Positions 1 through 6,411 of a stretch of DNA of 40,227 nt are shown here, in pieces. The first letter of the stretch is position 1; every line of letters starts with the position of its first letter. Below the pieces are notes generated by a model that saw only the letters and a program-made list of their open reading frames with translations, made no database searches and was not told the DNA's origin. This stretch comes from Lachnospiraceae bacterium. GTDB taxonomy: Bacteria > Bacillota > Clostridia > Lachnospirales > Lachnospiraceae. The stretch spans positions 1 to 40,227 of the forward strand of contig JALESO010000048.1 of NCBI GenBank assembly GCA_022781925.1, written 5' to 3'. Position numbers and translations under genes: made by a program.

Positions 1-37
1 ACTCGGAATTTTTTGATTTTGATGTTGTTATACGCAC
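1..37 (-). CDS. Partial CDS start at left edge, possible transposase N-terminus
   Basis: A minus-strand reading frame begins with GTG at 35-37 and runs off the left edge after 12 codons, reading MRITTSKSKNSE. An AGAGGTGA ribosome binding site lies just upstream (complement of about 43-50), and a TATAAT hexamer lies at the complement of 57-62. From memory, short N-termini rich in Thr, Ser, Lys and Asn such as 'TTSKSKNS' occur at the start of IS1634-like transposases. Twelve residues cannot establish this. The start signals are seen in the sequence; the product is a guess. Confidence 0.3.
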   Translation of the reverse strand, partial: MRITTSKSKNSE

Positions 38-107
38 AATAATCACCTCTGCCACTATTATACAATATATCACTAAATATTACTATATATTAAAAATAAA
101 AATTTGA

Positions 108-134
108 CAAAAAAGTAAGCCTGTTTCAAGGCTT
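108..134 (-). terminator. Intrinsic terminator for the minus-strand small ORF
   Basis: Read on the minus strand, AAGCCT, a six-base loop and AGGCTT are followed by AC and a T run (A-rich stretch at 108-115 on plus). It lies about 28 bp beyond the stop of the 18-codon frame at 162-218, so it would end that transcript before the partial frame at the left edge. Confidence 0.5.
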
Positions 135-161
135 TGCAGTAATTTTTGGGATTTCAATGTG

Positions 162-218
162 TCAAACTCCCGCGATCATCTGCATCTGCGAGATATTATT
201 TCGTAGTTTTGCAAACAT
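162..218 (-). CDS. Small ORF, 18-residue peptide
   Basis: This minus-strand frame encodes MFAKLRNNISQMQMIAGV and stops with TGA. The case for a real gene is its signals. A perfect AGGAGG (complement of 225-230) lies 6 nt before the ATG, a TATACT -10-like hexamer lies near 240-250, and an intrinsic terminator follows at 134-108. It is too short for homology judgement and no family is recognised. It could be a translated small peptide, a small RNA with a leader, or the surviving 5' end of a broken gene. Translation itself is not shown. Confidence 0.35.
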   Translation of the reverse strand: MFAKLRNNISQMQMIAGV

Positions 219-307
219 GTTGTTCCTCCTGTAATTAAGTTAGTATATCATGATTCCATGAAATATGCTATACTGAACCCAGTCAACGAAAGAAAGGGGG
301 CAGCCAT

Positions 308-865
308 ATGGCAGGATTTATTATCTGGATTGTGGTGCTGTTTTTTATCATATCCAGTGTGAGAAAAGGGAAAAAGTCATCCAACCGTTCTGCACAGCCA
401 CCGGTGCATACGCAGAAATCGGAGCGGACAGAACGGCCGCAGCCGCAGAAAACATTCAGTCAGCAGAGATCTTACCAGTCGCAGCCGCAGAAAACATCCG
501 GTCAGCAGAGGTCTTATCAGTTACAGACGGGATCAAAATCACGGCAGACAGCTGGTGGAGCGAAGAGTTATGGAAGCAGCAGGACGGGTTCTGCCGCCAA
601 CGTGACAGAAAGCAAAAAGGAAAAAACGGAGGCGCAGAAACAGCGGGAAGCAGATCTGCAGGCAGCATTTGACAAAAATCAGATTGTGGCGGCAGCCAAG
701 GCAAACACCAGAGAAGTGGAGCGGGACAACGACCGGGATGCCGAGGCAGAACATCTGATGGATGCGGTATATGATGCCATGATCAAAGGGCCGCAGAATA
801 CCATGGAGTTTCAGCGGGATTTCATCGCAGAAGGTATGGATATGCTGAACTCTTTTGATCTGTAA
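308..865 (+). CDS. Membrane-anchored Gln/Ser-rich hypothetical protein
   Basis: A 185-residue protein of unknown function. Residues 2-18 form one hydrophobic segment (GFIIWIVVLFFIISSV) followed by RKGKK, which predicts an N-terminal membrane anchor with the rest cytoplasmic. Residues 25-100 are a low-complexity linker rich in Q, S, R and P. It contains a 14-residue duplication (QPQKT...QQRSYQ) encoded by two near-identical 42-bp units at 440-481 and 482-523. Residues 105-185 are charged and probably helical. The ATG is supported by AAGGGGG at 294-300, and an extended -10 (TGCTATACT) lies at 266-274. The protein stands alone, with no operon partner. Function cannot be assigned. Confidence 0.75.
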   Translation: MAGFIIWIVVLFFIISSVRKGKKSSNRSAQPPVHTQKSERTERPQPQKTFSQQRSYQSQPQKTSGQQRSYQLQTGSKSRQTAGGAKSYGSSRTGSAANVTESKKEKTEAQKQREADLQAAFDKNQIVAAAKANTREVERDNDRDAEAEHLMDAVYDAMIKGPQNTMEFQRDFIAEGMDMLNSFDL

Positions 866-981
866 CAGAATTTTTGGAAAAACGGTTACAGATTTTTACA
901 AAAAGATAGGTTGTATCAGTTCATAATTATGGATAAAGTATAGAATATAAAGAATAAAGAAAATATCCATACGAAGAAAAT

Positions 982-1036
982 GTCAGCTTACGCTGACCGG
1001 AATCACGCACCAAGTCTCACGTGCGTTTGAGTTGAA
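982..1036 (+). repeat. Double-hairpin repeat, copy 1
   Basis: Two adjacent perfect stems are visible: GTCAGC-TTAC-GCTGAC (982-997) and ACGCAC, a 10-nt loop, GTGCGT (1005-1026). About 80% of the segment recurs at 1746-1800 and a degraded relative lies at 3677-3722. This copy lies just upstream of the ribosome binding site of the DUF1653 gene, so it is probably in its 5' leader. Confidence 0.7.
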
Positions 1037-1069
1037 TAGTAAAACTTGGGGAGAAAGAGGGAATATAAT

Positions 1070-1696
1070 ATGGCACAGGGAAATCCGTTACCGGGAGAAA
1101 GATATTTGCACTTTAAAAATAAACTGTATCAGGTGATCGCAGTGGCAAAACATTCGGAGACCATGGAGCCTTATGTGGTATATCAGGCATTATATGGAAA
1201 TTTCGGTGTGTATATCCGGCCGTATGATATGTTTGTCAGTGAAGTGGATCACGAAAAATATCCGGAGATAACGCAGAAATACCGGTTTGCGTATGTGAAT
1301 CCTGCGAAGAATGAAACGGCTTGCACGGAGTGTTCAGAAGATAAGAAACTGCCGGTAAAGCAGAGCATGGAACAACAGGATATCACGCCGGATGAAATGA
1401 CGGACGCTCTGGGTGCAGAACTTCCGGAGCAGAATGAGGCGCAGGAAGAATCAGATGTGTCAGAGGATGCAATCAATCCATGGCTGCTGCGTTTCCTAGA
1501 TGCAGATACGATGGAGGAAAAATACCAGATTGTCTGTGATATCAAAAGCGATATCACAGATCGGCTGATCGATGATCTGGCAGTGGTTGTGGATGTGGTC
1601 ATTCCGGATGGAAAATTATCCGACCGTTATGAGCAGCTAAAATACTGCATCCGGACCAGACAGAAATATGAGCAGACTTCTCTCTGGAGAAAATAA
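1070..1696 (+). CDS. DUF1653 domain-containing protein
   Basis: A 208-residue protein. Residues 1-75 match the DUF1653 pattern: LPGERYLHFKNKLYQVI, then 'AKHSETMEPYVVYQALYG', then 'YIRPYDMFVSEVD'. This is a small beta-rich fold of unknown function common in clostridia. Residues 80-135 are an acidic, Gln/Glu-rich linker. The C-terminal 70 residues (NPWLLRFLDADTMEEKYQI...) look helical and are not part of the core domain. The ATG at 1070 is preferred over an upstream in-frame TTG at 1046, because GAGAAAGAGG (1051-1060) is correctly spaced only for the ATG. The gene is bracketed by two copies of a double-hairpin repeat. Family membership is confident; function is unknown. Confidence 0.85.
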   Translation: MAQGNPLPGERYLHFKNKLYQVIAVAKHSETMEPYVVYQALYGNFGVYIRPYDMFVSEVDHEKYPEITQKYRFAYVNPAKNETACTECSEDKKLPVKQSMEQQDITPDEMTDALGAELPEQNEAQEESDVSEDAINPWLLRFLDADTMEEKYQIVCDIKSDITDRLIDDLAVVVDVVIPDGKLSDRYEQLKYCIRTRQKYEQTSLWRK

Positions 1697-1745
1697 TATC
1701 AAATGAAGGATAAAACTCATTTTTTTGGGCAGTGAAGAACAATAT

Positions 1746-1800
1746 GTCAGCTAACGCTGACCAGAACCACGCACCAGATCTCACGTGCGTTCGAATTGAA
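1746..1800 (+). repeat. Double-hairpin repeat, copy 2
   Basis: The segment contains GTCAGC-TAAC-GCTGAC (1746-1761) and ACGCAC, a 10-nt loop, GTGCGT (1769-1790). Both stems match copy 1, while loops and flanks vary. It lies between the convergent ends of the DUF1653 gene and the CYTH gene and abuts the CYTH stop codon. No T run follows, so it is not a classical intrinsic terminator. Confidence 0.7.
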
Positions 1801-1802
1801 GA

Positions 1803-2264
1803 TCACTGCTCTTCCGGCTGATAGCCATGGCGGCTCATATAGCTGTTGTGATATTTGCCGGAATAGGTAACATCCTTTGCAAACCATTCCGGTGGTGTGA
1901 AGGCGTTGGCTTCCTTTTCGGAAGGAAATTCGACTTCTGCCAGAATGAGTGGTGCGAGATCTCCATCAAAAATATCCAGTTCGATGGTATAGGGATCCAG
2001 CGGAATACAGTAACGTTTTTTTGTGATGAGCAGACCGTCTGCTTTTGGACGCAGATGTGCATAGCCTTCTGCAGTCAAAGGCAGATTGTATTCCTCACGT
2101 GCCATGAGACCACCGGATTTGTAGGTGAGAAAATAAGAATCATTCTGTTTGCGGATGCGCACGACAGGATCTGTGCACAGGTAGCCCTGCTCAATACTGA
2201 GACATGGATATTGTTCCAGATGCTCCGGCAGCTGCCGGATTAAAAATTTGCGTTCGATTTCCAT
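1803..2264 (-). CDS. CYTH domain protein (triphosphate tunnel family)
   Basis: A 153-residue protein beginning MEIERKFLI, the ExExK signature (E2, E4, K6) of the CYTH superfamily. Members include inorganic triphosphatases and class IV adenylate cyclases that bind triphosphates in a beta-tunnel with divalent metal. Further family features are 'QGYL' (about 26-29), 'VRIRKQNDSYFLTYKS' (35-50) with alternating basic residues, 'TKKRYCIP' (about 81-88), and 'ELDIF' with acidic metal-site residues. Length fits single-domain bacterial CYTH proteins, most of which are triphosphatases rather than cyclases. The exact substrate is not determined. The ATG has GGGAG about 9 nt upstream. It is convergent with the DUF1653 gene. 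Confidence 0.85.
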   Translation of the reverse strand: MEIERKFLIRQLPEHLEQYPCLSIEQGYLCTDPVVRIRKQNDSYFLTYKSGGLMAREEYNLPLTAEGYAHLRPKADGLLITKKRYCIPLDPYTIELDIFDGDLAPLILAEVEFPSEKEANAFTPPEWFAKDVTYSGKYHNSYMSRHGYQPEEQ

Positions 2265-2330
2265 AAGGTAAAAGCTCCCTTCTGTAATTTACTTTCTATT
2301 TCGATAATTATATCGTAAGGAAAACAGAGA

Positions 2331-2385
2331 ATGCAAGTAGCGAAAGCGGATTGCGAATGTCCGCTTTACAGATACTTCCTTGCAT
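2331..2385. other. Nested hairpin between divergent genes
   Basis: An outer stem ATGCAAG/CTTGCAT (2331-2337 with 2379-2385) encloses a perfect 8-bp stem AAAGCGGA/TCCGCTTT (2343-2350 with 2360-2367). No T run follows on either strand, so an operator or 5'-leader structure is more likely than a terminator. It lies between the CYTH gene (minus) and the DJ-1-like gene (plus). Confidence 0.45.
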
Positions 2386-2478
2386 GCTCATTTAAGAAGG
2401 GGAAAATGGAAAAAACAGCCCAAAGAGGCAGTTTGAACTTTGATAGGAAATAATATTATGTAGAAAGGATAAAAAGTC

Positions 2479-3021
2479 ATGAGTAAAATCGCAGTATTAT
2501 GTAATGATGGTGTGGAGGAAATTGAATGCCTCACAGTAGTGGATTTCTGCAGAAGAGCCGGAATTGAGGTACTGACAGTGTCCGTGACAGGAAAACGTCA
2601 GATCATGGGAGCACATCAGATCTGTTTCCATGCAGATGAAGTGTATAACGATATGAATTTTGAAGAATTTGACGGCATCGTGTATCCGGGCGGCCCGGGT
2701 ACCGGCGTACTTGGTGAAAAACCGGGTGTCAAAGAACTGGCGCAGAAGTTTTTAAACAGCGGAAAAATGCTGGCAGCGATCTGTGCGGCACCGGGCATGA
2801 TTTCTGAAACCGGTATTTTAAAAGAAAAACATGCCACCGGTTATCCGGGATGCAATCCGGAAGGCGGTGCCATCTGGAGTGAGGATACGGCAGTGACGGA
2901 CGGAAATCTGATCACCGGGAAAGGACCGGGAGCTGCGGCTGAATTTTCCATTGCCATCATCCGTTATCTCGAAGGTGATGCCAAAGCGGATGCGATTCGT
3001 ACATCTACGATGATGCCGTAA
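2479..3021 (+). CDS. DJ-1/PfpI family protein
   Basis: A 180-residue single-domain protein of the DJ-1/ThiJ/PfpI family. The flavodoxin-like fold begins at SKIAVLCNDGVEEIE, whose Glu16 matches the acidic partner of the reactive Cys in DJ-1. 'VYPGGPGTGVLGE' (about 68-80) follows, and the nucleophile elbow AAICAAPGMI gives Cys102. Length equals that of typical DJ-1 proteins. Characterised relatives act as protein or nucleotide deglycases, glyoxalases or redox sensors, and the sequence cannot say which. AAAGGA precedes the ATG. Four ACGTAAYCAG-like units and a long terminator hairpin follow directly, so the gene is probably monocistronic. Confidence 0.9.
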   Translation: MSKIAVLCNDGVEEIECLTVVDFCRRAGIEVLTVSVTGKRQIMGAHQICFHADEVYNDMNFEEFDGIVYPGGPGTGVLGEKPGVKELAQKFLNSGKMLAAICAAPGMISETGILKEKHATGYPGCNPEGGAIWSEDTAVTDGNLITGKGPGAAAEFSIAIIRYLEGDAKADAIRTSTMMP

Positions 3022-3061
3022 CGTAACCAGATGTAATTCAGACGTAATCAGACGTAACCAG
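3021..3061 (+). repeat. Short tandem repeat, four units of about 10 bp
   Basis: The units ACGTAACCAG, ATGTAATTCAG, ACGTAATCAG and ACGTAACCAG lie head to tail, starting in the TAA stop of the DJ-1-like gene. They end at the foot of the terminator stem. Confidence 0.6.
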
Positions 3062-3132
3062 AGACCTCAGGAAAATTTTTTTCGGACAGCGATTGTTAGC
3101 GGACGAAACAAAATTTCTGAGGTCTCATTTTT
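3061..3132 (+). terminator. Long terminator hairpin after the DJ-1-like gene
   Basis: GAGACCTCAG plus an A/T-rich extension pairs with its complement ending CTGAGGTCTC (3117-3126), with one bulge. The inner TTCG/CGAA also pairs. A five-T run follows at 3128-3132. Confidence 0.75.
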
Positions 3133-3228
3133 ATGTGATAGAAAATTTTCTTGTCTCATAAAACTGTTTTCAAAAATAAATTTTGCTGAAAGAAAACCAT
3201 AAAACGGAAGCAAAAGAATTTTTTCCCA

Positions 3229-3258
3229 GACATAAAACACACATCTCCGCTCATACTA
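3229..3258 (+). promoter_or_regulatory. Candidate sigma-G promoter for the spore protein gene
   Basis: CATACTA at 3252-3258 equals the known sigma-G -10 consensus. GACATA lies 17 nt upstream and resembles the -35 element. It would imply a 5' leader of about 165 nt, longer than usual for such genes, so the assignment is tentative. Confidence 0.35.
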
Positions 3259-3431
3259 GGAACAAGACAGAACACTTCAAATCGGATACTTCTGTTGAGA
3301 TGAAAAGCAAATACGCAGCAGAGTTATCGCAGTAGATATACAAAACTGTAACTGCTTTCCGATTCAACAAAATTACCGGAAGAAGCCATCTGTCTTTACC
3401 ATAGAGAAAAAAATCACGGAGGTGTAACAAC

Positions 3432-3641
3432 ATGAGTAATTCTAACAGCTCAAACAAAGTGTCAGTTCCGGAGGCAAAAGAAGCAATGAACCGTTTCAAA
3501 CAGGAAGTGGCATCCGAACTCGGAGTACCTTTAAAAGAGGGCTACAACGGTGATCTGACTTCCCGTCAGGCAGGATCCATCGGTGGCGAAATGGTGAAAA
3601 AAATGATCATGAGACAGGAAGAGCAGATGTCCAACAAATAA
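3432..3641 (+). CDS. Alpha/beta-type small acid-soluble spore protein (SASP)
   Basis: A 69-residue protein with the alpha/beta SASP pattern: 'EAKEAMNRFKQEVASELGV' (about 15-33), then 'YNGDLTSRQAGSIGGEMVKKMI' (residues 39-60, spacer GGEMVKK included). These proteins coat spore DNA, hold it in an A-like form, and protect it from UV and chemicals. The 'EVASELGV' stretch matches the site cut by germination protease GPR. The ATG has a strong GGAGGTG about 8 nt upstream. It shows that the host makes endospores. Expression is expected in the forespore under sigma-G, and a candidate site lies at 3229-3258. Confidence 0.95.
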   Translation: MSNSNSSNKVSVPEAKEAMNRFKQEVASELGVPLKEGYNGDLTSRQAGSIGGEMVKKMIMRQEEQMSNK

Positions 3642-3676
3642 GGACGGCATTTTCTGGAAGATCAGAGAGAAAATCA

Positions 3677-3722
3677 TGTGCTGATCAGAATCAGGCATCA
3701 GGTCTTACCTGTGTTTGACCGG
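3677..3722 (+). repeat. Degraded copy of the double-hairpin repeat
   Basis: About 19 of 26 positions match across the second hairpin region of copy 1, for example 'AGGCATCAGGTCTTAC' against 'ACGCACCAAGTCTCAC', and both end in TTTGA. The stems are no longer perfect. It lies downstream of the SASP gene. Confidence 0.45.
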
Positions 3723-3787
3723 AAGGAATGGTATTATGAGTCAGGCTCATCTCAGCTTGAGAAAGTCAGAACATGAGAATGAAAAAA

Positions 3788-3820
3788 GGAGCAGCTGCAA
3801 TTTGGCAGCGGCTCCTTTTT
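3788..3820 (+). terminator. Intrinsic terminator
   Basis: GGAGCAGCTGC pairs with GCAGCGGCTCC across a 6-nt loop with one mismatch, followed by TTTTT. It lies about 150 bp after the SASP gene with no other gene between, and probably ends that transcript. Confidence 0.75.
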
Positions 3821-3860
3821 GTGTCCGGAAAGTTGGCGCTTCCCGGAAAAGAAGATCAAA

Positions 3861-3875
3861 CTTTACAAAGTAAAG
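3861..3875. promoter_or_regulatory. Inverted repeat CTTTAC-AAA-GTAAAG
   Basis: A perfect 6-bp dyad with a 3-bp spacer lies in the long non-coding stretch upstream of the hexitol locus. It could be an operator. No regulator can be assigned. Confidence 0.3.
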
Positions 3876-3956
3876 AGTGCATGGTCAGGATCGCCGACTT
3901 CGTGTAAGATCCAGATCTTTTTCTATACGACAATCATATGACGATCATGTATTTTT

Positions 3957-3972
3957 GAAACGCAAGCGTTTC
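3957..3972. promoter_or_regulatory. Palindrome GAAACGC-AA-GCGTTTC, LacI/CcpA-like operator candidate
   Basis: A perfect 7-bp dyad lies about 110 bp upstream of the promoter of the hexitol locus. The half-sites resemble catabolite-responsive (cre) and LacI-family sites, although the usual CG centre is replaced by CAAG. Carbon catabolite control of a PTS locus would fit. This is inference. Confidence 0.4.
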
Positions 3973-4030
3973 TGTTATTTCAACAATATACCACCAATGT
4001 AATATTCTGTCAATTCAAAAGCTATAATTT

Positions 4031-4162
4031 TTGAAGTAAAAATTTAAGACGAAATTTTGTGCATTTTTACGTCAAAACAACAATTGACAATCCGACTGTC
4101 TAGGCATATTATAATGACAACAGCTGTTGAAGTAAAAGAATAAAACTTTTAAAACAACAATT
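4031..4162 (+). promoter_or_regulatory. Promoter with flanking direct repeats, candidate DeoR-type control region
   Basis: A sigma-A-type promoter TTGACA (4084-4089), 17-bp spacer, TATTAT (4107-4112) lies 133 bp before the dehydrogenase ATG. It is bracketed by two pairs of direct repeats: TTGAAGTAAAA at 4031-4041 and 4127-4137, and AAAACAACAATT at 4074-4085 and 4151-4162. Repeated boxes on both sides of a promoter are typical of DeoR-family operators, and a DeoR-family gene is second in the locus. Confidence 0.5.
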
Positions 4163-4244
4163 TAAACTAACAATAAAAAAGAAAATATTTTTATTGTTGC
4201 AAAAGTGAAAAAACGGGAATAACATGTAGAAAGGAGCTTTTATT

Positions 4245-5516
4245 ATGAAGGCAAAAGGAGTAAGATTACACGCAGCAAACGATCTGAGACTGGAAGAGTT
4301 TGAACTTCCGGAGATCACCGATGATGAAATTCTGGTTAAGGTAGTATCCGACAGTATCTGTATGTCAACTTACAAATGTGCGATCCTCGGAACCGAGCAC
4401 AAGAGAGTACATGAGGATGTCGCAGAGCATCCGGCAATTATGGGACATGAGTTCGCCGGTGATATCGTGAAAGTAGGTAAGAATCATCAGGATCAGTTCA
4501 AACCAGGTATGAAATTTACACTTCAGCCGGCGCTGAACTACAAAGGAACCATGTGGAGCCCGGGATACTCTTATGAGTTCTTCGGCGGAGACACCACCTA
4601 TTGCGTAATTCCGGCAGAGGTTATGGAACTTGGATGTCTGCTTGAGTACAAAGGCCGTGCTTATTATGAAGCTTCTCTGGCTGAGCCGATGTCCTGCAGT
4701 ATCGGAGCTTTCCACGCAGCATACCATACACAGATGGGTGTATACACACATGAGATGGGTATCAAAGAAAATGGAAAACTTGCTATCATGGCAGGTGCAG
4801 GTCCGATGGGACTTGGTGCTTTAACTTACGCATTACACCGCGATGTTCGTCCTTCCATGGTTGTTGTTACAGATATTAATCAGGATCGTCTGGATCGTGC
4901 GGAGGAATTATTCCCGGTTGATACATATAAAAAAGAAGGAATTGACCTTCATTTTGTAAATACAGGAAACTTTGAGGATCCGGTTGCTGAACTGATCAAG
5001 ATTTCCGGCGGCACAGGATACGATGATGTATTATGCTACGCTCCGGTATCCGCTGTTGTAACTCAGTCCAGCGCAATCCTTGGCAGAGACGGCTGCCTGA
5101 ACTTCTTTGCAGGCCCGACAGATAAAAAATTCAGCGCAGAGATGAATTTCTACGATGTACATTACAATTCTACACATGTAATGGGAACCACAGGTGGAAA
5201 CACCGCAGACATGATCGAGTCTCTGGAACTGACAGCAGCAAAACGCATCAATCCGGCTGTTATGGTGACACATATCGGTGGTCTGGATGCAGCAGCTGAG
5301 ACAACGCTGAACCTTCCGAAGATCCCGGGCGGCAAAAAGCTGATCTACACACATTTAAGCATGCCGCTGACAGCACTGGATGAACTAAGAAAAGCAGCCG
5401 CAGAGAGAAACGATGACCGTTACATTGCTCTGGCTGATATTGTAGATGCACATCAGGGATTATGGTGTCCGGAAGCAGAAGAGTATTTACTTGCAAACTT
5501 TATCACAGAAGAATAA
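4245..5516 (+). CDS. Zinc-dependent MDR dehydrogenase, SorE-like (hexitol/ketose phosphate)
   Basis: A 423-residue medium-chain dehydrogenase. Catalytic zinc ligands are visible: Cys39 (SICMS), His68-Glu69 (MGHEF) and Glu147 (LAEPMSC). The Rossmann motif AGAGPMGLG is at 183-191. The four-Cys structural zinc loop is missing and replaced by 'YSYEFFGGDTTY'. Length, 'RLEEFELPEI', 'NFFAGPTDK', 'FYDVHY' and 'GGKKLIYT' closely resemble, from memory, L-sorbose-1-phosphate reductase SorE, which interconverts L-sorbose 1-phosphate and D-glucitol 6-phosphate. With a mannitol-type PTS two genes downstream, the likely role is NAD(P)-linked oxidation of the imported hexitol phosphate. The substrate is not settled. 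It is first gene of the locus, with a promoter at 4084-4112. Confidence 0.85.
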   Translation: MKAKGVRLHAANDLRLEEFELPEITDDEILVKVVSDSICMSTYKCAILGTEHKRVHEDVAEHPAIMGHEFAGDIVKVGKNHQDQFKPGMKFTLQPALNYKGTMWSPGYSYEFFGGDTTYCVIPAEVMELGCLLEYKGRAYYEASLAEPMSCSIGAFHAAYHTQMGVYTHEMGIKENGKLAIMAGAGPMGLGALTYALHRDVRPSMVVVTDINQDRLDRAEELFPVDTYKKEGIDLHFVNTGNFEDPVAELIKISGGTGYDDVLCYAPVSAVVTQSSAILGRDGCLNFFAGPTDKKFSAEMNFYDVHYNSTHVMGTTGGNTADMIESLELTAAKRINPAVMVTHIGGLDAAAETTLNLPKIPGGKKLIYTHLSMPLTALDELRKAAAERNDDRYIALADIVDAHQGLWCPEAEEYLLANFITEE

Positions 5517-5575
5517 GAACTGTCAGAGTTTTTTGATCCCCGCAGGATTCTGAATTCTGACGGAGAGGAGAAACT

Positions 5576-6337
5576 ATGGATACAATGGAAATGCGCAGAA
5601 ATGCAATCGCGGAACTGGTGAACAAACGTGGAACCGTCAGTTTTTCACAGATCAAAGAACAGTTTCCGCAGGTGTCTGAAATGACACTTCGTACCGATCT
5701 GAAAGCCCTGGATGCGGCAAAAGAGATCGTAAGGATACACGGAGGCGCGAAGTCCGTACAGCTGGTGATCGGAACCGACGATTATCTGACCCGGCGTGCG
5801 GTACGCAACATACAATCCAAGCAGGAGATTGCAAAAAAAGCAGTTCAGCTGATCCTTCCGGATACCGTGATCTTTCTGGATTCTGGAAGCACTACCACAG
5901 AGCTGGCACGGATTTTTCCGGATCAGTCCAATTTGATCTACACTACGGGACTTTCCTGTGCGACGGAACTTGCAAACCTCACAAAACCGGTCATCATGCT
6001 GCCGGGCGGTCAGCTGAACCGTTACAGCATCAGTATGTACGGTATTTCAGCTATCCGGGAACTGGAGCAGGTGAACTTTCATCAGACATTTTTAGGGGTA
6101 ACAGGGTATTCGATGAAAGCGGGTTTTACCTGCGGCAACAGTGAGGAGGCCATGCTGAAACGGACTGCCATCGAGCAGGCGGAACAGGTGGTTGTCCTGA
6201 TGGATTCCTCCAAAACAGATGTGAAGAGCACTTATACGATCTGCGGGCTGGCGGATGTGGACGTGATCATATCCGACGGTCAGCTGCCGGAAGATTTTCT
6301 GGTAGAGTGTGAGATGCACCATATCACAGTGTATTAA
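5576..6337 (+). CDS. DeoR/GlpR family transcriptional regulator
   Basis: A 253-residue protein with the usual DeoR layout. Residues 6-57 are a winged helix-turn-helix ('VSFSQIKEQFPQVSEMTLRT', then 'DLKALDAAKEIVRIHGGAK'). Residues 75-235 are the sugar-phosphate sensor domain with DSGSTTTEL (102-110), 'YTTGLSCATELAN' and 'VLMDSSKTD'. Family members usually repress a sugar operon and are released by a phosphorylated sugar intermediate. Its place between the hexitol dehydrogenase and the PTS permease points to local control, probably through the repeats around 4031-4162. GGAGAGGAG lies just before the ATG. A GTCAGA/TCTGAC stem lies in the 59-bp gap upstream and may adjust expression relative to the first gene. 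Confidence 0.9.
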   Translation: MDTMEMRRNAIAELVNKRGTVSFSQIKEQFPQVSEMTLRTDLKALDAAKEIVRIHGGAKSVQLVIGTDDYLTRRAVRNIQSKQEIAKKAVQLILPDTVIFLDSGSTTTELARIFPDQSNLIYTTGLSCATELANLTKPVIMLPGGQLNRYSISMYGISAIRELEQVNFHQTFLGVTGYSMKAGFTCGNSEEAMLKRTAIEQAEQVVVLMDSSKTDVKSTYTICGLADVDVIISDGQLPEDFLVECEMHHITVY

Positions 6338-6411
6338 CGGATAAGCTTTCTGCATATTTCCCATTGTTTCCTATTTATATACTGTATGGAGACAAAAGTG
6401 GGAGGTATATC

